34,498 nucleotides of DNA. Source: Syntrophomonadaceae bacterium. GTDB lineage: Bacteria > Bacillota > Syntrophomonadia > Syntrophomonadales > Syntrophomonadaceae. The stretch covers positions 1 to 34,498 of the forward strand of contig JAAYBS010000179.1 of NCBI GenBank assembly GCA_012718855.1, given 5' to 3'. Of the stretch, positions 7,366-15,373 are shown piece after piece; position 1 is the stretch's first letter; every line of letters starts with the position of its first letter. Both the position numbers and the translations under genes were made by a program. Below the pieces are notes generated by a model, which did not search any database, had not been told where the DNA came from, and was given only the letters and a program-made list of their open reading frames with translations.

Positions 7366-8096
7366 CGCTTTGATACCCTCCCCAATGAAGATTTTAGCAT
7401 TCGTTCGGTGGTGATTCCCAGGATTACAGCCAGCAAAGTAATTGCATATAACTTTACCGCGTTAACTTCATAGCGGGCCGATAAAATCATTACTCCCAAA
7501 CCACTGTCACCAGCCAGATACTCGGCTACCAGAATTACTTTCCACGCTTGTCCAATGGTTACATCAATGATGGCAATAATAAAAGGCAGCAGGCTGCCGA
7601 GATAAATATCCTTAATAATAGACAATCGATCTACCTTATAAAGTCGGGCCATTTCCAACAGCTCCAGGTCAAGATTCTGAACACCTGAAACTGTAGTAAG
7701 AATAGCAATAGGAATGAGTGAAAGAAAGGCAATAAAGACCGGACCTTCCCAACCGGGGCCCCAGGTGAAAAGAACCAGAGTAAGCCAGGAAATAACCGGA
7801 ACTGCTTGAATAACCATAATTATGGGACGGGAACAATCACGCAGAGTCTCATTAACACCCAGGAGCAGTCCGGTTGAAACTCCTGCCAGCAGTACTAATA
7901 TCAGTGCCAATAAAACCTTCCACGCAGTTTCCAAAGCAGCAATCCATACCAACCGATTGGTTAACTGCCAGGCTAATTCGGTAAATACCCGGGCAGGTGC
8001 CGGGAGAATAATTGACTTATTAATTAGCAATGATGCCACCTGCCAGATGGCAATAAAAACGAGTATACCGATTAACCATCGCAACGGTTTGTTCAT
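7347..8096 (-). CDS. ABC transporter permease, nitrate/sulfonate/taurine type
   Basis: 249 residues, about six membrane segments starting with LRWLIGILVFIAIWQVASLL. The EAA loop that contacts the ATPase is ELLEMARLYKVDRLSIIKDIYLGSLLP. It is of the SsuC/TauC kind, normally a homodimer. Its start overlaps the stop of the binding-protein gene in an ATGA junction, and AAAGGA lies 11 bases upstream, so translation is probably coupled. C-terminal helix residues RVSKRW are cytosolic and basic. Confidence 0.9.
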   Translation of the reverse strand: MNKPLRWLIGILVFIAIWQVASLLINKSIILPAPARVFTELAWQLTNRLVWIAALETAWKVLLALILVLLAGVSTGLLLGVNETLRDCSRPIIMVIQAVPVISWLTLVLFTWGPGWEGPVFIAFLSLIPIAILTTVSGVQNLDLELLEMARLYKVDRLSIIKDIYLGSLLPFIIAIIDVTIGQAWKVILVAEYLAGDSGLGVMILSARYEVNAVKLYAITLLAVILGITTERMLKSSLGRVSKRWLSAL

Positions 8097-9073
8097 TGAA
8101 TATAAAATCCTTTGTCAGGCAGAGTTTTAATACCTTCCGGATAAAGCTGCTGCATTTTTTGCAAGTAAGTTTCGACTTCAGATTGACATTTATCGATCGG
8201 AATAAAATAGAAGTCGGTTCTTTGCAGGGAGGCTTTCATAGCTGGCGCCGGAATCGGCAGAATATCCTGGTTTATGAGCAGTGCTTCATCAATATTATTA
8301 TTTGACCATTCGATGGAATCCTTAAACTGACTTACTATATCATTAGTTGCTTGTGGATTGGCTGCTAAATAAGCAGTTTTGACAAATAACCCGGCAATAG
8401 GGATGCGGGGGGCAGATTGATTTAAATCTCCCCAGTATTCCTGAAAATCAACAGCAATACGAGCCTTATTATCAGCCATGGCCAGAGTTACAAAAGGTTC
8501 CGGCAGAGCCGCAAAAAATGCTTTATCCGCTTTGAAAAGAGCCACTATTTCCTGAGGGGGAGCATAAACAAACTTTACATCCTGATCCGGTACCAGTCCG
8601 GCATCACTAAGGGCTGAACGCAATAATAAATCGACGGTTGTGCCTTTGCCAACGGCCACATATACTTCTTTACCCTTCAGAGACTGCCAGTTATCAAACC
8701 CGGCTTGATTAGCAGCCACGAGATAAAATACTTTCCATTCGTGAACACCTAACAAAGATATTTTTATGCCATTAGTATAAATGTTGGCGGCAGTTGTAAT
8801 TGGCAGAACAGCAAAATCAGCTTTTTCAGCAGACAAGGCAGCTATGGCTTCATCAGTGGTTTTCCAATACTTTATCTCAATAGGAACATTACCGGTTATT
8901 TTACCGCCGGCAATACCTGATAAAGGTATAACCGTTGGACCGGAAGGGTTCATTAGTGTAACCGGCTTAACCATATCTGTGGGTACGGTATCTTTTTCCG
9001 GTACCGGCCATAATCGCCATACCAGCACCCCTAACAGAACAACTACCAGCAGGATACGAATCCACTTTGACAT
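8093..9073 (-). CDS. Membrane-anchored substrate-binding protein, NMT1/SsuA-like
   Basis: 326 residues. ATG 9073 is chosen because AAAGGAG lies 10 bases upstream; the in-frame ATG at 9082 is only one base from it. The N-terminal hydrophobic segment (WIRILLVVVLLGVLVWRLW) is not followed by a lipobox Cys and has no clear signal-peptidase site, so it may act as an uncleaved anchor. This is unusual for a Gram-positive binding protein. The mature part has two-lobed NMT1/SsuA features: ADFAVLPITTAANIYTNG, KGKEVYVAVGKGTTVDLLL and FFAALPEPFVTLA. The substrate may be a sulfonate, a pyrimidine precursor or another small organic molecule. No TPP or other riboswitch is seen upstream, so the ligand stays open. 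Confidence 0.85.
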   Translation of the reverse strand: MSKWIRILLVVVLLGVLVWRLWPVPEKDTVPTDMVKPVTLMNPSGPTVIPLSGIAGGKITGNVPIEIKYWKTTDEAIAALSAEKADFAVLPITTAANIYTNGIKISLLGVHEWKVFYLVAANQAGFDNWQSLKGKEVYVAVGKGTTVDLLLRSALSDAGLVPDQDVKFVYAPPQEIVALFKADKAFFAALPEPFVTLAMADNKARIAVDFQEYWGDLNQSAPRIPIAGLFVKTAYLAANPQATNDIVSQFKDSIEWSNNNIDEALLINQDILPIPAPAMKASLQRTDFYFIPIDKCQSEVETYLQKMQQLYPEGIKTLPDKGFYIQ

Positions 9074-9145
9074 TATTATCATGCTCCTTTCTGATTAACT
9101 GGAGAAAAACATATTAATCATAGTAATAACGGGGATTACGTCTAT

Positions 9146-9239
9146 TTAACTATAACAAATAATAGCTTTATTTACCAGAGAATAAAATAAATAACTGACT
9201 GCCAACCCATGACATTAAAATAACAAAATCTGCTATAGT
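9146..9239. promoter_or_regulatory. Divergent promoter pair
   Basis: The 205-base gap between the ABC operon and the kinase gene holds TTAACTATA at 9146-9154, whose complement gives a minus-strand -10 TATAGT (9149-9154). It also holds TGCTATAGTTAA at 9231-9242, with a plus-strand extended -10 TATAGT (9234-9239). The two -10 regions form a 9-bp inverted repeat about 80 bases apart. The -35 elements are poor on both strands. Confidence 0.45.
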
Positions 9240-9278
9240 TAAGAGAAAAAGCATATGGCAAAATGGAGGGACATATCG

Positions 9279-10931
9279 ATGGGCTCCGGAAAAAGAATAA
9301 TCAGATTGAAGCGTTATCATCAAATTATTAAGGTCTTGCTCACTCATGGATTAGGCTATTTGGTTAAACGCATGGGCTGGGAAAAATTAACTCCGGCAGT
9401 TCAGCGTGCTGAATTAAACAGCTGTATATATGAACCGGATTATCAAAAGGCAGTTAGATGGCGGGAGGCTCTAACTGAATTGGGTCCGACTTTTGTCAAG
9501 CTGGGGCAAATCCTAAGTACGCGTCCTGATTTATTACCTCCGGCGTATATAAAAGAATTGGAAAAACTTCAGGATAAAGTAACCCCGATGACTGAAGAAC
9601 AGGTTATAAAACAAATAACTGCTGCTATTGGTGATCCGGATATAATTTTCGCTCAGTTTGACCGTCAGCCATTGGCCTCAGCTTCAATAGGGCAGGTACA
9701 TAGGGCGAAATTAAATACCGGTGAACAGGTTATTATAAAAGTGCAACGTCCTGATTTGGAAGAGACGGTAAAAAAAGATCTGGAAATCATGCGAGGGCTG
9801 ACAAGACTATCTGAGCGTCGTTCAGCAGAGGCTAAACGAATTGGTCTGGTTGCATTGATTGATGATTATGCCCGTATGCTTTTAAGAGAATTGGATTATG
9901 AAAGGGAAGCCCGCAATACTGAGAGAATTTATTATAGCTTCAAAGATGACCCTCGCGTTATCATACCTCGGGTTTACAGGGAATACAGCACCAGAGTGGT
10001 TTTAACTGAAGAATACATAGAAGGTGTAAAACTAACTGATATAAAAGAAATTAATGCCCGGGGATGGGACCGGAGCAAACTATCGCGTCTGGGAACGGAA
10101 GCGTTTCTTTCCCAGGTAATTCTGCACGGCTTTTTCCAGGCCGATCCTCATCCGGGTAATATCTTAATTATTGATGAAGAACACATCGCCTTTATAGATT
10201 TTGGTCAAATGGGTACCATTACAGAAACCCGCCTGGTATACCTGGGTGAACTATTGCTGGGAATCAGCAATGGAGAAACTGATCGGGTAATTGCTACTAT
10301 GCGTGATATGGATATTATTGACCGGGACATTAAAAATGAAGAAATCGAAGAAGATTTTGTTGATTTAATTGAACATATATCCTCAACCAGTATCGGTAAA
10401 ATTGACATGAACCGTTTGCGGGTGGAACTGATGGATATAGCTTACCGGCACCAGCTGAAAATACCGTCTTATCTGACTGCTCTTATGAAAGCTCTAATAA
10501 CTGTTGAGGGGGTAGGTAAGAAACTGGATCCTACTTTTGATTTTATGGAAATAGCGCGGCCATTGGCAGATAAAGTATATAAGGAACGGTTGAAACCTAA
10601 CAATGTAACTAAATACATCCGGCGTCGTTATTATCAGGATATTAAACCCTTTAAAGATTTTCCGGCTGATTTTCACCAACTGGTGCGTAACTACCGTGAC
10701 GGTAAAGTTAATCTTCATATTAGTTTCAGCCGACCGGCTGAGCGCAAAATGGAACAATTGGTCAGTCGGCTGGGGGTCAGTCTGGTGATTGCAGCCGCTT
10801 TAATCAGTTCAGCTTTAGTAATACGGTCCGCAGATAACTCTGCAAATTATGTAAATTTAATCGGGGTGGGAGGATTTGTAGTAGCTGTTTGTGGACTGAC
10901 TGTTTTTCTGCTCAGGTCCTTGCGTTCGTAG
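9279..10931 (+). CDS. ABC1/UbiB/AarF-family atypical kinase-like protein
   Basis: 550 residues. ATG 9279 has GGAGGG 8 bases upstream; the ATG at 9255 would leave almost no leader after the predicted promoter. Family motifs are in order: the KxGQ motif (KLGQ 74-77), the Ala-rich loop PLASASIGQVHRA (131-143), the invariant Lys in VIIKVQRP (K154), ELDYEREARN, the catalytic loop ADPHPGN (near 288-294) and metal-binding IDFGQMG. Two C-terminal membrane segments (LVIAAALISSALVI and IGVGGFVVAVCGLTVFLL) tether it. In proteobacteria UbiB supports ubiquinone synthesis as an ATPase. In Firmicutes without ubiquinone the role is uncertain and may concern isoprenoid lipids or menaquinone. Monocistronic; no terminator is visible in the 95-base gap that follows. 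Confidence 0.9.
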   Translation: MGSGKRIIRLKRYHQIIKVLLTHGLGYLVKRMGWEKLTPAVQRAELNSCIYEPDYQKAVRWREALTELGPTFVKLGQILSTRPDLLPPAYIKELEKLQDKVTPMTEEQVIKQITAAIGDPDIIFAQFDRQPLASASIGQVHRAKLNTGEQVIIKVQRPDLEETVKKDLEIMRGLTRLSERRSAEAKRIGLVALIDDYARMLLRELDYEREARNTERIYYSFKDDPRVIIPRVYREYSTRVVLTEEYIEGVKLTDIKEINARGWDRSKLSRLGTEAFLSQVILHGFFQADPHPGNILIIDEEHIAFIDFGQMGTITETRLVYLGELLLGISNGETDRVIATMRDMDIIDRDIKNEEIEEDFVDLIEHISSTSIGKIDMNRLRVELMDIAYRHQLKIPSYLTALMKALITVEGVGKKLDPTFDFMEIARPLADKVYKERLKPNNVTKYIRRRYYQDIKPFKDFPADFHQLVRNYRDGKVNLHISFSRPAERKMEQLVSRLGVSLVIAAALISSALVIRSADNSANYVNLIGVGGFVVAVCGLTVFLLRSLRS

Positions 10932-11026
10932 TATTTCTTATTACTTTTACCTTAATGAGCAGGAAAACAAAATATAAGATAGAATTGCTAAATTATCGAC
11001 AATAATATCTTAAGGGGGAAGGTTTA

Positions 11027-11824
11027 ATGGAATGGTATAAGGGAAAAGAGTACAAAAATTGTTTAGTCTGGGCGGAAGACGGCATTGGTTATGCACAGCT
11101 GAACCGCCCCAAAGCTTTTAATGCTTTAAATGAAGCCCTGATGGATGAAGCTTACGAGGTAATGAATCTCTATTCAGAAGATCCGGATATCAAAGTTATT
11201 ATTATTTGTGGTGATGAAAATGCTTTTGCCGCCGGTGCGGACTTAAAAGCAGTTGCCAACCATAATCCTTTTGAAGCTCGTAACTTCCTGGATAAAGTTC
11301 ATCGCACCCTGTTCGCAGTTGAAGATAACCACAAACCAACTATTGCGGCAGTTCGCGGCCTGGCACTGGGCGGAGGACTGGAATTAATGATGGCCTGTGA
11401 CATTCATATCATTTCCGAGACAGCTACCCTGGGACTGCCGGAAATTAATCTGGGTATTTTCCCGGGTGGCGGGGGAACCCAAAGAATGCCGCGTCATACT
11501 TCCATCTGCAATGCTAAACAATATATCTTCACCGGCGATTTCTTTGATGCTGCTACCGCTTATCGTATCGGTCTGGCTAATATGGTAGTACCTGCTGATC
11601 AGGTTATGGAACAAGCCAAGAAAATGGCTAGAAAATTATCCAGAAAAGGACCTCTGGCCTTAAGGGAAGCCAAAGCATGCGTAAATAACTCAATGAATCT
11701 GGATATCAAGTCTGGTTGCCGGGCTGAGCAGATTGCCTGGTCTATGTTATTCTCTTCCGAGGATCAAAAGGAAGGTATGAATGCTTTCCTGGAAAACCGC
11801 AAAGCCGAATTTAAAGGTAAATAG
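11027..11824 (+). CDS. Enoyl-CoA hydratase (crotonase)
   Basis: 265 residues with all hallmarks of an active enoyl-CoA hydratase: oxyanion-hole block FAAGADLKA (68-76), GLALGGGLELMMACD with catalytic Glu119, LPEINLGIFPGGGGTQR with catalytic Glu139, and the C-terminal FLENRKAEFKGK. It hydrates trans-2-enoyl-CoA to L-3-hydroxyacyl-CoA. In a syntrophic butyrate oxidiser this would be the crotonyl-CoA step of beta-oxidation. ATG 11027 is preceded by a purine-rich GGGGGAAGG. The gene stands alone, with a strong terminator 16 bases after the stop. No beta-oxidation gene is adjacent, so the physiological substrate is inferred. Confidence 0.93.
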   Translation: MEWYKGKEYKNCLVWAEDGIGYAQLNRPKAFNALNEALMDEAYEVMNLYSEDPDIKVIIICGDENAFAAGADLKAVANHNPFEARNFLDKVHRTLFAVEDNHKPTIAAVRGLALGGGLELMMACDIHIISETATLGLPEINLGIFPGGGGTQRMPRHTSICNAKQYIFTGDFFDAATAYRIGLANMVVPADQVMEQAKKMARKLSRKGPLALREAKACVNNSMNLDIKSGCRAEQIAWSMLFSSEDQKEGMNAFLENRKAEFKGK

Positions 11825-11840
11825 TCTTATTAAAAACAGC

Positions 11841-11870
11841 AGCGCCGGGGTTTCACCCCGGCGCTTTTTA
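11841..11870 (+). terminator. Rho-independent terminator of the enoyl-CoA hydratase gene
   Basis: A perfect GC-rich 11-bp stem AGCGCCGGGGT (11841-11851) with ACCCCGGCGCT (11855-11865), 3-base loop, then a T-run. Confidence 0.92.
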
Positions 11871-11887
11871 TTACTAATTTATTTTTA

Positions 11888-12025
11888 GACGCGGGTATCG
11901 CGGAATACAAGGATTTCCGCTGTTATTTTATTAAAACTGAATATGAGGAGGTTATCAATGATGTGAATTATATTATGAATAAATATTTTAAAAAATTTTA
12001 TCTTAAATTTACTGATTCTGATTAA
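11888..12025 (+). pseudogene. Possible C-terminal gene remnant
   Basis: A 45-codon open stretch after the terminator reads protein-like sequence: AGIAEYKDFRCYFIKTEYEE, then VINDVNYIMNKYFKKF, up to a TAA at 12023. No start codon with a ribosome binding site fits at its head. GAGGAGG at 11945-11951 is followed by ATG ATG TGA in another frame, so nothing is translated from there. It could be the tail of a lost gene. In AT-rich DNA a chance open frame of this length is also possible. Confidence 0.25.
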
Positions 12026-12080
12026 ATCAACCTGAGAATTAATTGAGAGTTTACATAGCTGGAATTGTTGTATATTCAAA

Positions 12081-12156
12081 AATAATTCACACTATATATA
12101 TTAAGAATCTGAGTAAATCAGCGTCCGATGGGTCTGCGTAATCTGCGTGAATTATT
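12081..12156. repeat. 76-bp element with perfect 10-bp terminal inverted repeats
   Basis: AATAATTCAC (12081-12090) and GTGAATTATT (12147-12156) are exact reverse complements. Between them is an internally repetitive stretch (AATCAGCGTCC, then TCTGCGTAATCTGCGTG). The CTGCGTAATCTGCG motif resembles a short dispersed repeat seen in intergenic DNA of many bacteria. It lies just after the 3' end of minC, in a gap with no other gene. Confidence 0.5.
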
Positions 12157-12188
12157 AAAATACCCTAAAACGATTTGGAACACATCTT

Positions 12189-12824
12189 CTATGAGCGGCC
12201 CAGATTTTCGCGGGAATTATACTCTTTGATAATAATGCCTTCATCATCACAGAAGGCAATTTCAGCGACATTGCGGCTGCTGTCATTACCGGATGCACGG
12301 GAAATGCGATTACCAATACGAATCTGACTGGGAATAAGGTTTAGAGCAAAAACAATGGTGTTGGTGTCTCCGTAACAACCTGCATGGGCAATTCCGGCCA
12401 GTTTACCTAAAACAATGATATCGCCGGCAGCAATAATCTCAGCACTTTCATGGACGTCTCCCCATACTACAACTGAGCCTTCCGACCGTATCTTTTGCCC
12501 GCTGCGTAGATTACGATGTATAAACAAATCAGTATTGGTATCAGCGTTAACCTGCATCGGAGGCTGAGCAGCGGCAGCAGTTTTTTTCAAGGGCAGTTCA
12601 GTATTGTTTAATATAGCACCATAGTCCAAACATAAGCGCTGTAAAGATATTAATTGTTCATGAGTAAAATTATCCAAACCGCGGCCGGTGAAAATAACGC
12701 GGGCACCACTTAAGAGCTGATGGTTGTTTTCAAACTTATCCTGCAGAAACTGGTATTGTTCAATAAAATTATCCGATTCAAAATAAAAAACCAGCTTACC
12801 ATTAACACCTTTAATTTTAATCAT
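12189..12824 (-). CDS. minC: Septum site-determining protein MinC
   Basis: 211 residues, the normal length. The N-terminal domain (about 1-75, IKIKGVNGKLVFYFE and the FTGRGL turn) inhibits FtsZ assembly. A Lys/Ala/Pro linker (KKTAAAAQPP) leads to the C-terminal beta-helix (about 103-200) that dimerises and binds MinD: the RNLRSGQKI start, VVVWGDVHESAEIIAAGDIIVLGKLAGIAHAG and the IRIGNRISR end. It acts with MinD at the poles to block misplaced septa. The gene is last of three on the minus strand, 7 bases after minE, with a weak GGCAGGT upstream. Finding minC last is unusual. No terminator is apparent downstream. Confidence 0.93.
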   Translation of the reverse strand: MIKIKGVNGKLVFYFESDNFIEQYQFLQDKFENNHQLLSGARVIFTGRGLDNFTHEQLISLQRLCLDYGAILNNTELPLKKTAAAAQPPMQVNADTNTDLFIHRNLRSGQKIRSEGSVVVWGDVHESAEIIAAGDIIVLGKLAGIAHAGCYGDTNTIVFALNLIPSQIRIGNRISRASGNDSSRNVAEIAFCDDEGIIIKEYNSRENLGRS

Positions 12825-12831
12825 AAATTAG

Positions 12832-13083
12832 CTAAGACCTGCCTTTTAAAGGAATACTGATGTCAAGAGCCGCATGTCTTCCTTCAGTAATCAACCTTAC
12901 ATCAGGGACACCATCAATTTCCATATGGCTGGCAATCAACTCAATAATTTCCCCTTTTAATGTCTCCATAATCTTCTCATTCATATCGAGACGATCGTGC
13001 GTAAGCACCAGGCGTAAGCGACTATTGGCTTTAGTACGACTATTATCTTCCCGTGAGTAAATTTTTTTAAGAAATTCTAACAT
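12832..13083 (-). CDS. minE: Cell division topological specificity factor MinE
   Basis: 83 residues. The N-terminal amphipathic membrane-targeting segment is MLEFLKKIYSRE. The anti-MinCD strand is SRLRLVLTHDRLDM, where the Arg and THDR are conserved. The C-terminal dimerisation domain includes IIELIASHMEID and the ending ALDISIPLKG. MinE stimulates MinD ATPase and drives pole-to-pole oscillation, so this organism has the oscillating system and not only the DivIVA-anchored one. AAGGAGG lies 6 bases before ATG, and the gene starts 11 bases after minD ends. Confidence 0.95.
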   Translation of the reverse strand: MLEFLKKIYSREDNSRTKANSRLRLVLTHDRLDMNEKIMETLKGEIIELIASHMEIDGVPDVRLITEGRHAALDISIPLKGRS

Positions 13084-13094
13084 AACGACCCTCC

Positions 13095-13916
13095 TTATTT
13101 GCTCGAAAACAGATTACGCCCCAGTAGCTTAAAACGATCCCAAAAAGAAGAATCTTCAAAATTAGGGAACTCAACATCTTCACCTAACAAACGGCGGGAT
13201 ATATTGGTAAAAGCTGTACCGGCAACAGCTCTGTTATTCATAATAATTGGTTCACCGCGATTAGTCGAAATGACTACATTTTTATCTTCGGGAACAATTC
13301 CTAACAGATCAATACATAAATGCTCCAATAAATCATCTATGCTGAGCATATCGCCTTGCTTAACCATGTCAGGTCTAAGACGGTTGACCACTAGTTTAAT
13401 ATCCTTAAACCCGGCTGATTCAAGCATGCCAATAATTCGGTCAGCATCACGAACGGCTGATACTTCAGGATTGGTAACCACAATAGCATCATCGGCAGCA
13501 GCTATGGCGTTACGAAATCCCTGTTCAATTCCAGCCGGGCAATCGATAAAAATAAAATCAAAATCAGGACGTAGTTCATCGCACAGAGCCTTAACCTGTT
13601 CCGGAGTGATTTCATCTTTATTACGGGTTTGAGCTGCAGGCAGCATATATAAATCCGGAAAACGCTTGTCCTTTACCAAGGCTTGCTTCAGTGTGCATTC
13701 ACCTTCAATTACCTGAATAATATCGTAGATTACCCGGTTTTCCAAACCAAGAATCAGATCGAGCTTTTTTAAACCTATATCCAAATCCATTACAACTACC
13801 CGGTGTCCCATGCGGGCCAACGAAGTACTTACATTGGCTACAGTTGTGGTTTTGCCTACGCCCCCTTTTCCTGAGGTGACAACTATTACTTTAGATTCCG
13901 GTTTTCCATTTTCCAT
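13095..13916 (-). CDS. minD: Septum site-determining ATPase MinD
   Basis: 273 residues from the ATG at 13916, which has GGGAGGG 9 bases upstream. A start at 13943 would run through that ribosome binding site. The deviant Walker A is SGKGGVGKTT (15-24), the switch I region VVMDLDIGLKKLDLILGLE, Walker B DFIFIDCPAGIEQGF and the base-contacting VVNRLRP. The C-terminal amphipathic membrane-targeting helix is SSFWDRFKLLGRNLFSSK. MinD binds the membrane as an ATP dimer and recruits MinC. It heads a minD-minE-minC transcript. No convincing promoter can be picked upstream. Confidence 0.95.
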   Translation of the reverse strand: MENGKPESKVIVVTSGKGGVGKTTTVANVSTSLARMGHRVVVMDLDIGLKKLDLILGLENRVIYDIIQVIEGECTLKQALVKDKRFPDLYMLPAAQTRNKDEITPEQVKALCDELRPDFDFIFIDCPAGIEQGFRNAIAAADDAIVVTNPEVSAVRDADRIIGMLESAGFKDIKLVVNRLRPDMVKQGDMLSIDDLLEHLCIDLLGIVPEDKNVVISTNRGEPIIMNNRAVAGTAFTNISRRLLGEDVEFPNFEDSSFWDRFKLLGRNLFSSK

Positions 13917-14082
13917 TCCCGAAGGCCCTCCCTTTATTAGCAAATACTTCTCGTTTTTAGTCCATACTTTGACATAAATAGAGTTGTCTATTCTATTGTA
14001 TAGTATAAATCGTGGTGAATAAATGCTAATATTGGAATTTCTAAGAATAACCCGAATTGTTGCAGGAAAAAACTCGAAAAAT

Positions 14083-14108
14083 ATATGAGCCCCTGGCAGG
14101 GCTCATAT
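14083..14108. other. Strong orphan hairpin in the minD / radical SAM spacer
   Basis: A perfect 10-bp stem ATATGAGCCC (14083-14092) with GGGCTCATAT (14099-14108) and a 6-base loop. On the minus strand it is followed by ATATTTTTCGAGTTTTTT, like a terminator, but no gene on that strand ends here. It could end a small RNA or sit in the minD leader. The rest of 13917-14471 is AT-rich, with a good TATAAT at 14413-14418 before the radical SAM gene and nothing else I can name. Confidence 0.5.
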
Positions 14109-14471
14109 GGAGAGGGAATGTGATAGTATATATGTCTATTTGGGGGGGTGAAGGTTAATCTAATAATACACAATAAGTTTATTGTTTGCAATAGTCTGAA
14201 TATTAAAAATTGTTTATTTTAATATATTAATATTAAATAGCAGGGACACAATATATGGCTAATTCACTTGTTAATGCTTAGATAATGGTATAGGACCAAA
14301 GGGAAATAAGCCGGTATGGTTAAAATTACCACCAGATTTTAAGCTTGTTTACAAAAATATAAGTAATTTTAGCCGCTAAGAACAATACTCACCTTTTGTT
14401 TATAGAAACAGGTATAATTAATACGACAGATTACCCGCTATGGATATTTTAGTAAACAAGGAGAATTGGGC

Positions 14472-15350
14472 ATGCGTTATGAAGGAAATATATTCAGACC
14501 ATTTAGTGAAGCCAACAGTTATTTATTGCAATGTACGATAGGGTGTTCCCATAACCAGTGTACCTTTTGCGGTATGTATAAGGATAAAAAATATCGGATT
14601 CGTTCCCTGGAGGATATAAAAACTGATATCAGTATGGCAAAACAACATTATGTTGATGTAGAAAAAGTATTTTTATGTGATGGTGATGCCCTGGCTATCG
14701 ATACCGAAATTCTGCTGGAAATATTGTATGAATTACGGCAGGCATTTCCTTCCCTCAGACATGTAGGTACTTATGCCGGTCCGCGTAGTATTCTGGATAA
14801 GGAAATGACTGAATTGACAGCTTTACGGGCAGCTGGACTCGGTAAGGCTTATCTGGGCGTGGAAACCGGAGATGACGAGTTATTACGAACGGTTAAAAAA
14901 GGCGTTACTGCAGATGAAATGTTACTGGCCGGACAAAGATTGATACAGGCAGGGATCAACTTATCGGCTATGGTGCTATTAGGTTTAGCCGGACCCGGTG
15001 AACCTTCACACCGGCATGCTCTGGCTACAGCAAAAATTTGTAATGAAATGAAGCCGCATTATCTGGCGGCACTTACAGTGACTCCAGTTCCCAACACGGT
15101 GCTTTATCGTCAGGTTCGGGACGGTAAATTTACAGTATTAAATCCATTTGAAACCCTGGAAGAAATGAAGATTATGTTGGAGAATTTGGAGGTTAGGGGT
15201 TTAAAATTTGTTGGGGCTCACGCGTCCAATTATTTACCCCTATCAGGAACTTTACCGGAAGATCAGATGAAAATGATAAATATAATAGACCATGTGCTAA
15301 CCACGCGGGACAGTAATTTATTGCGCCATGAGAACATGAGGGGACTATAG
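14472..15350 (+). CDS. Radical SAM protein
   Basis: 292 residues. ATG 14472 has AAGGAG 8 bases upstream; the in-frame TTG at 14466 is too close. The cluster-binding region is CTIGCSHNQCTFCGMY with Cys at 21, 25, 30 and 33. The last three give a Cx4Cx2C spacing, not the usual Cx3Cx2C. The SAM-binding glycine-rich region VGTYAGPRSIL and the YLGVETGDDELLRTVKKG segment place it in the HemN/Elp3-like (COG1032-type) branch seen widely in clostridia with no assigned reaction. There is no B12 domain, no membrane segment and no substrate gene nearby. It is alone on its strand. I call the superfamily with confidence and the function not at all. Confidence 0.88.
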   Translation: MRYEGNIFRPFSEANSYLLQCTIGCSHNQCTFCGMYKDKKYRIRSLEDIKTDISMAKQHYVDVEKVFLCDGDALAIDTEILLEILYELRQAFPSLRHVGTYAGPRSILDKEMTELTALRAAGLGKAYLGVETGDDELLRTVKKGVTADEMLLAGQRLIQAGINLSAMVLLGLAGPGEPSHRHALATAKICNEMKPHYLAALTVTPVPNTVLYRQVRDGKFTVLNPFETLEEMKIMLENLEVRGLKFVGAHASNYLPLSGTLPEDQMKMINIIDHVLTTRDSNLLRHENMRGL

Positions 15351-15373
15351 ATCGGGGGTCAAACAGGAATATA

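Noticed and set aside
9083-9278. TPP or other riboswitch before the ABC importer operon
   Set aside because: No CTGAGA-type conserved core or long structured leader is visible; the spacer is mostly AT-rich promoter DNA.
11885-12079. Open frame of 64 codons on the minus strand after the enoyl-CoA hydratase gene
   Set aside because: No ribosome binding site; composition is what AT-rich DNA gives; the plus-strand frame over the same bases looks more protein-like.
13988-14191. Open frame of 67 codons on the minus strand between minD and the radical SAM gene
   Set aside because: It needs a TTG start without a ribosome binding site and runs through the 10-bp hairpin at 14083-14108.
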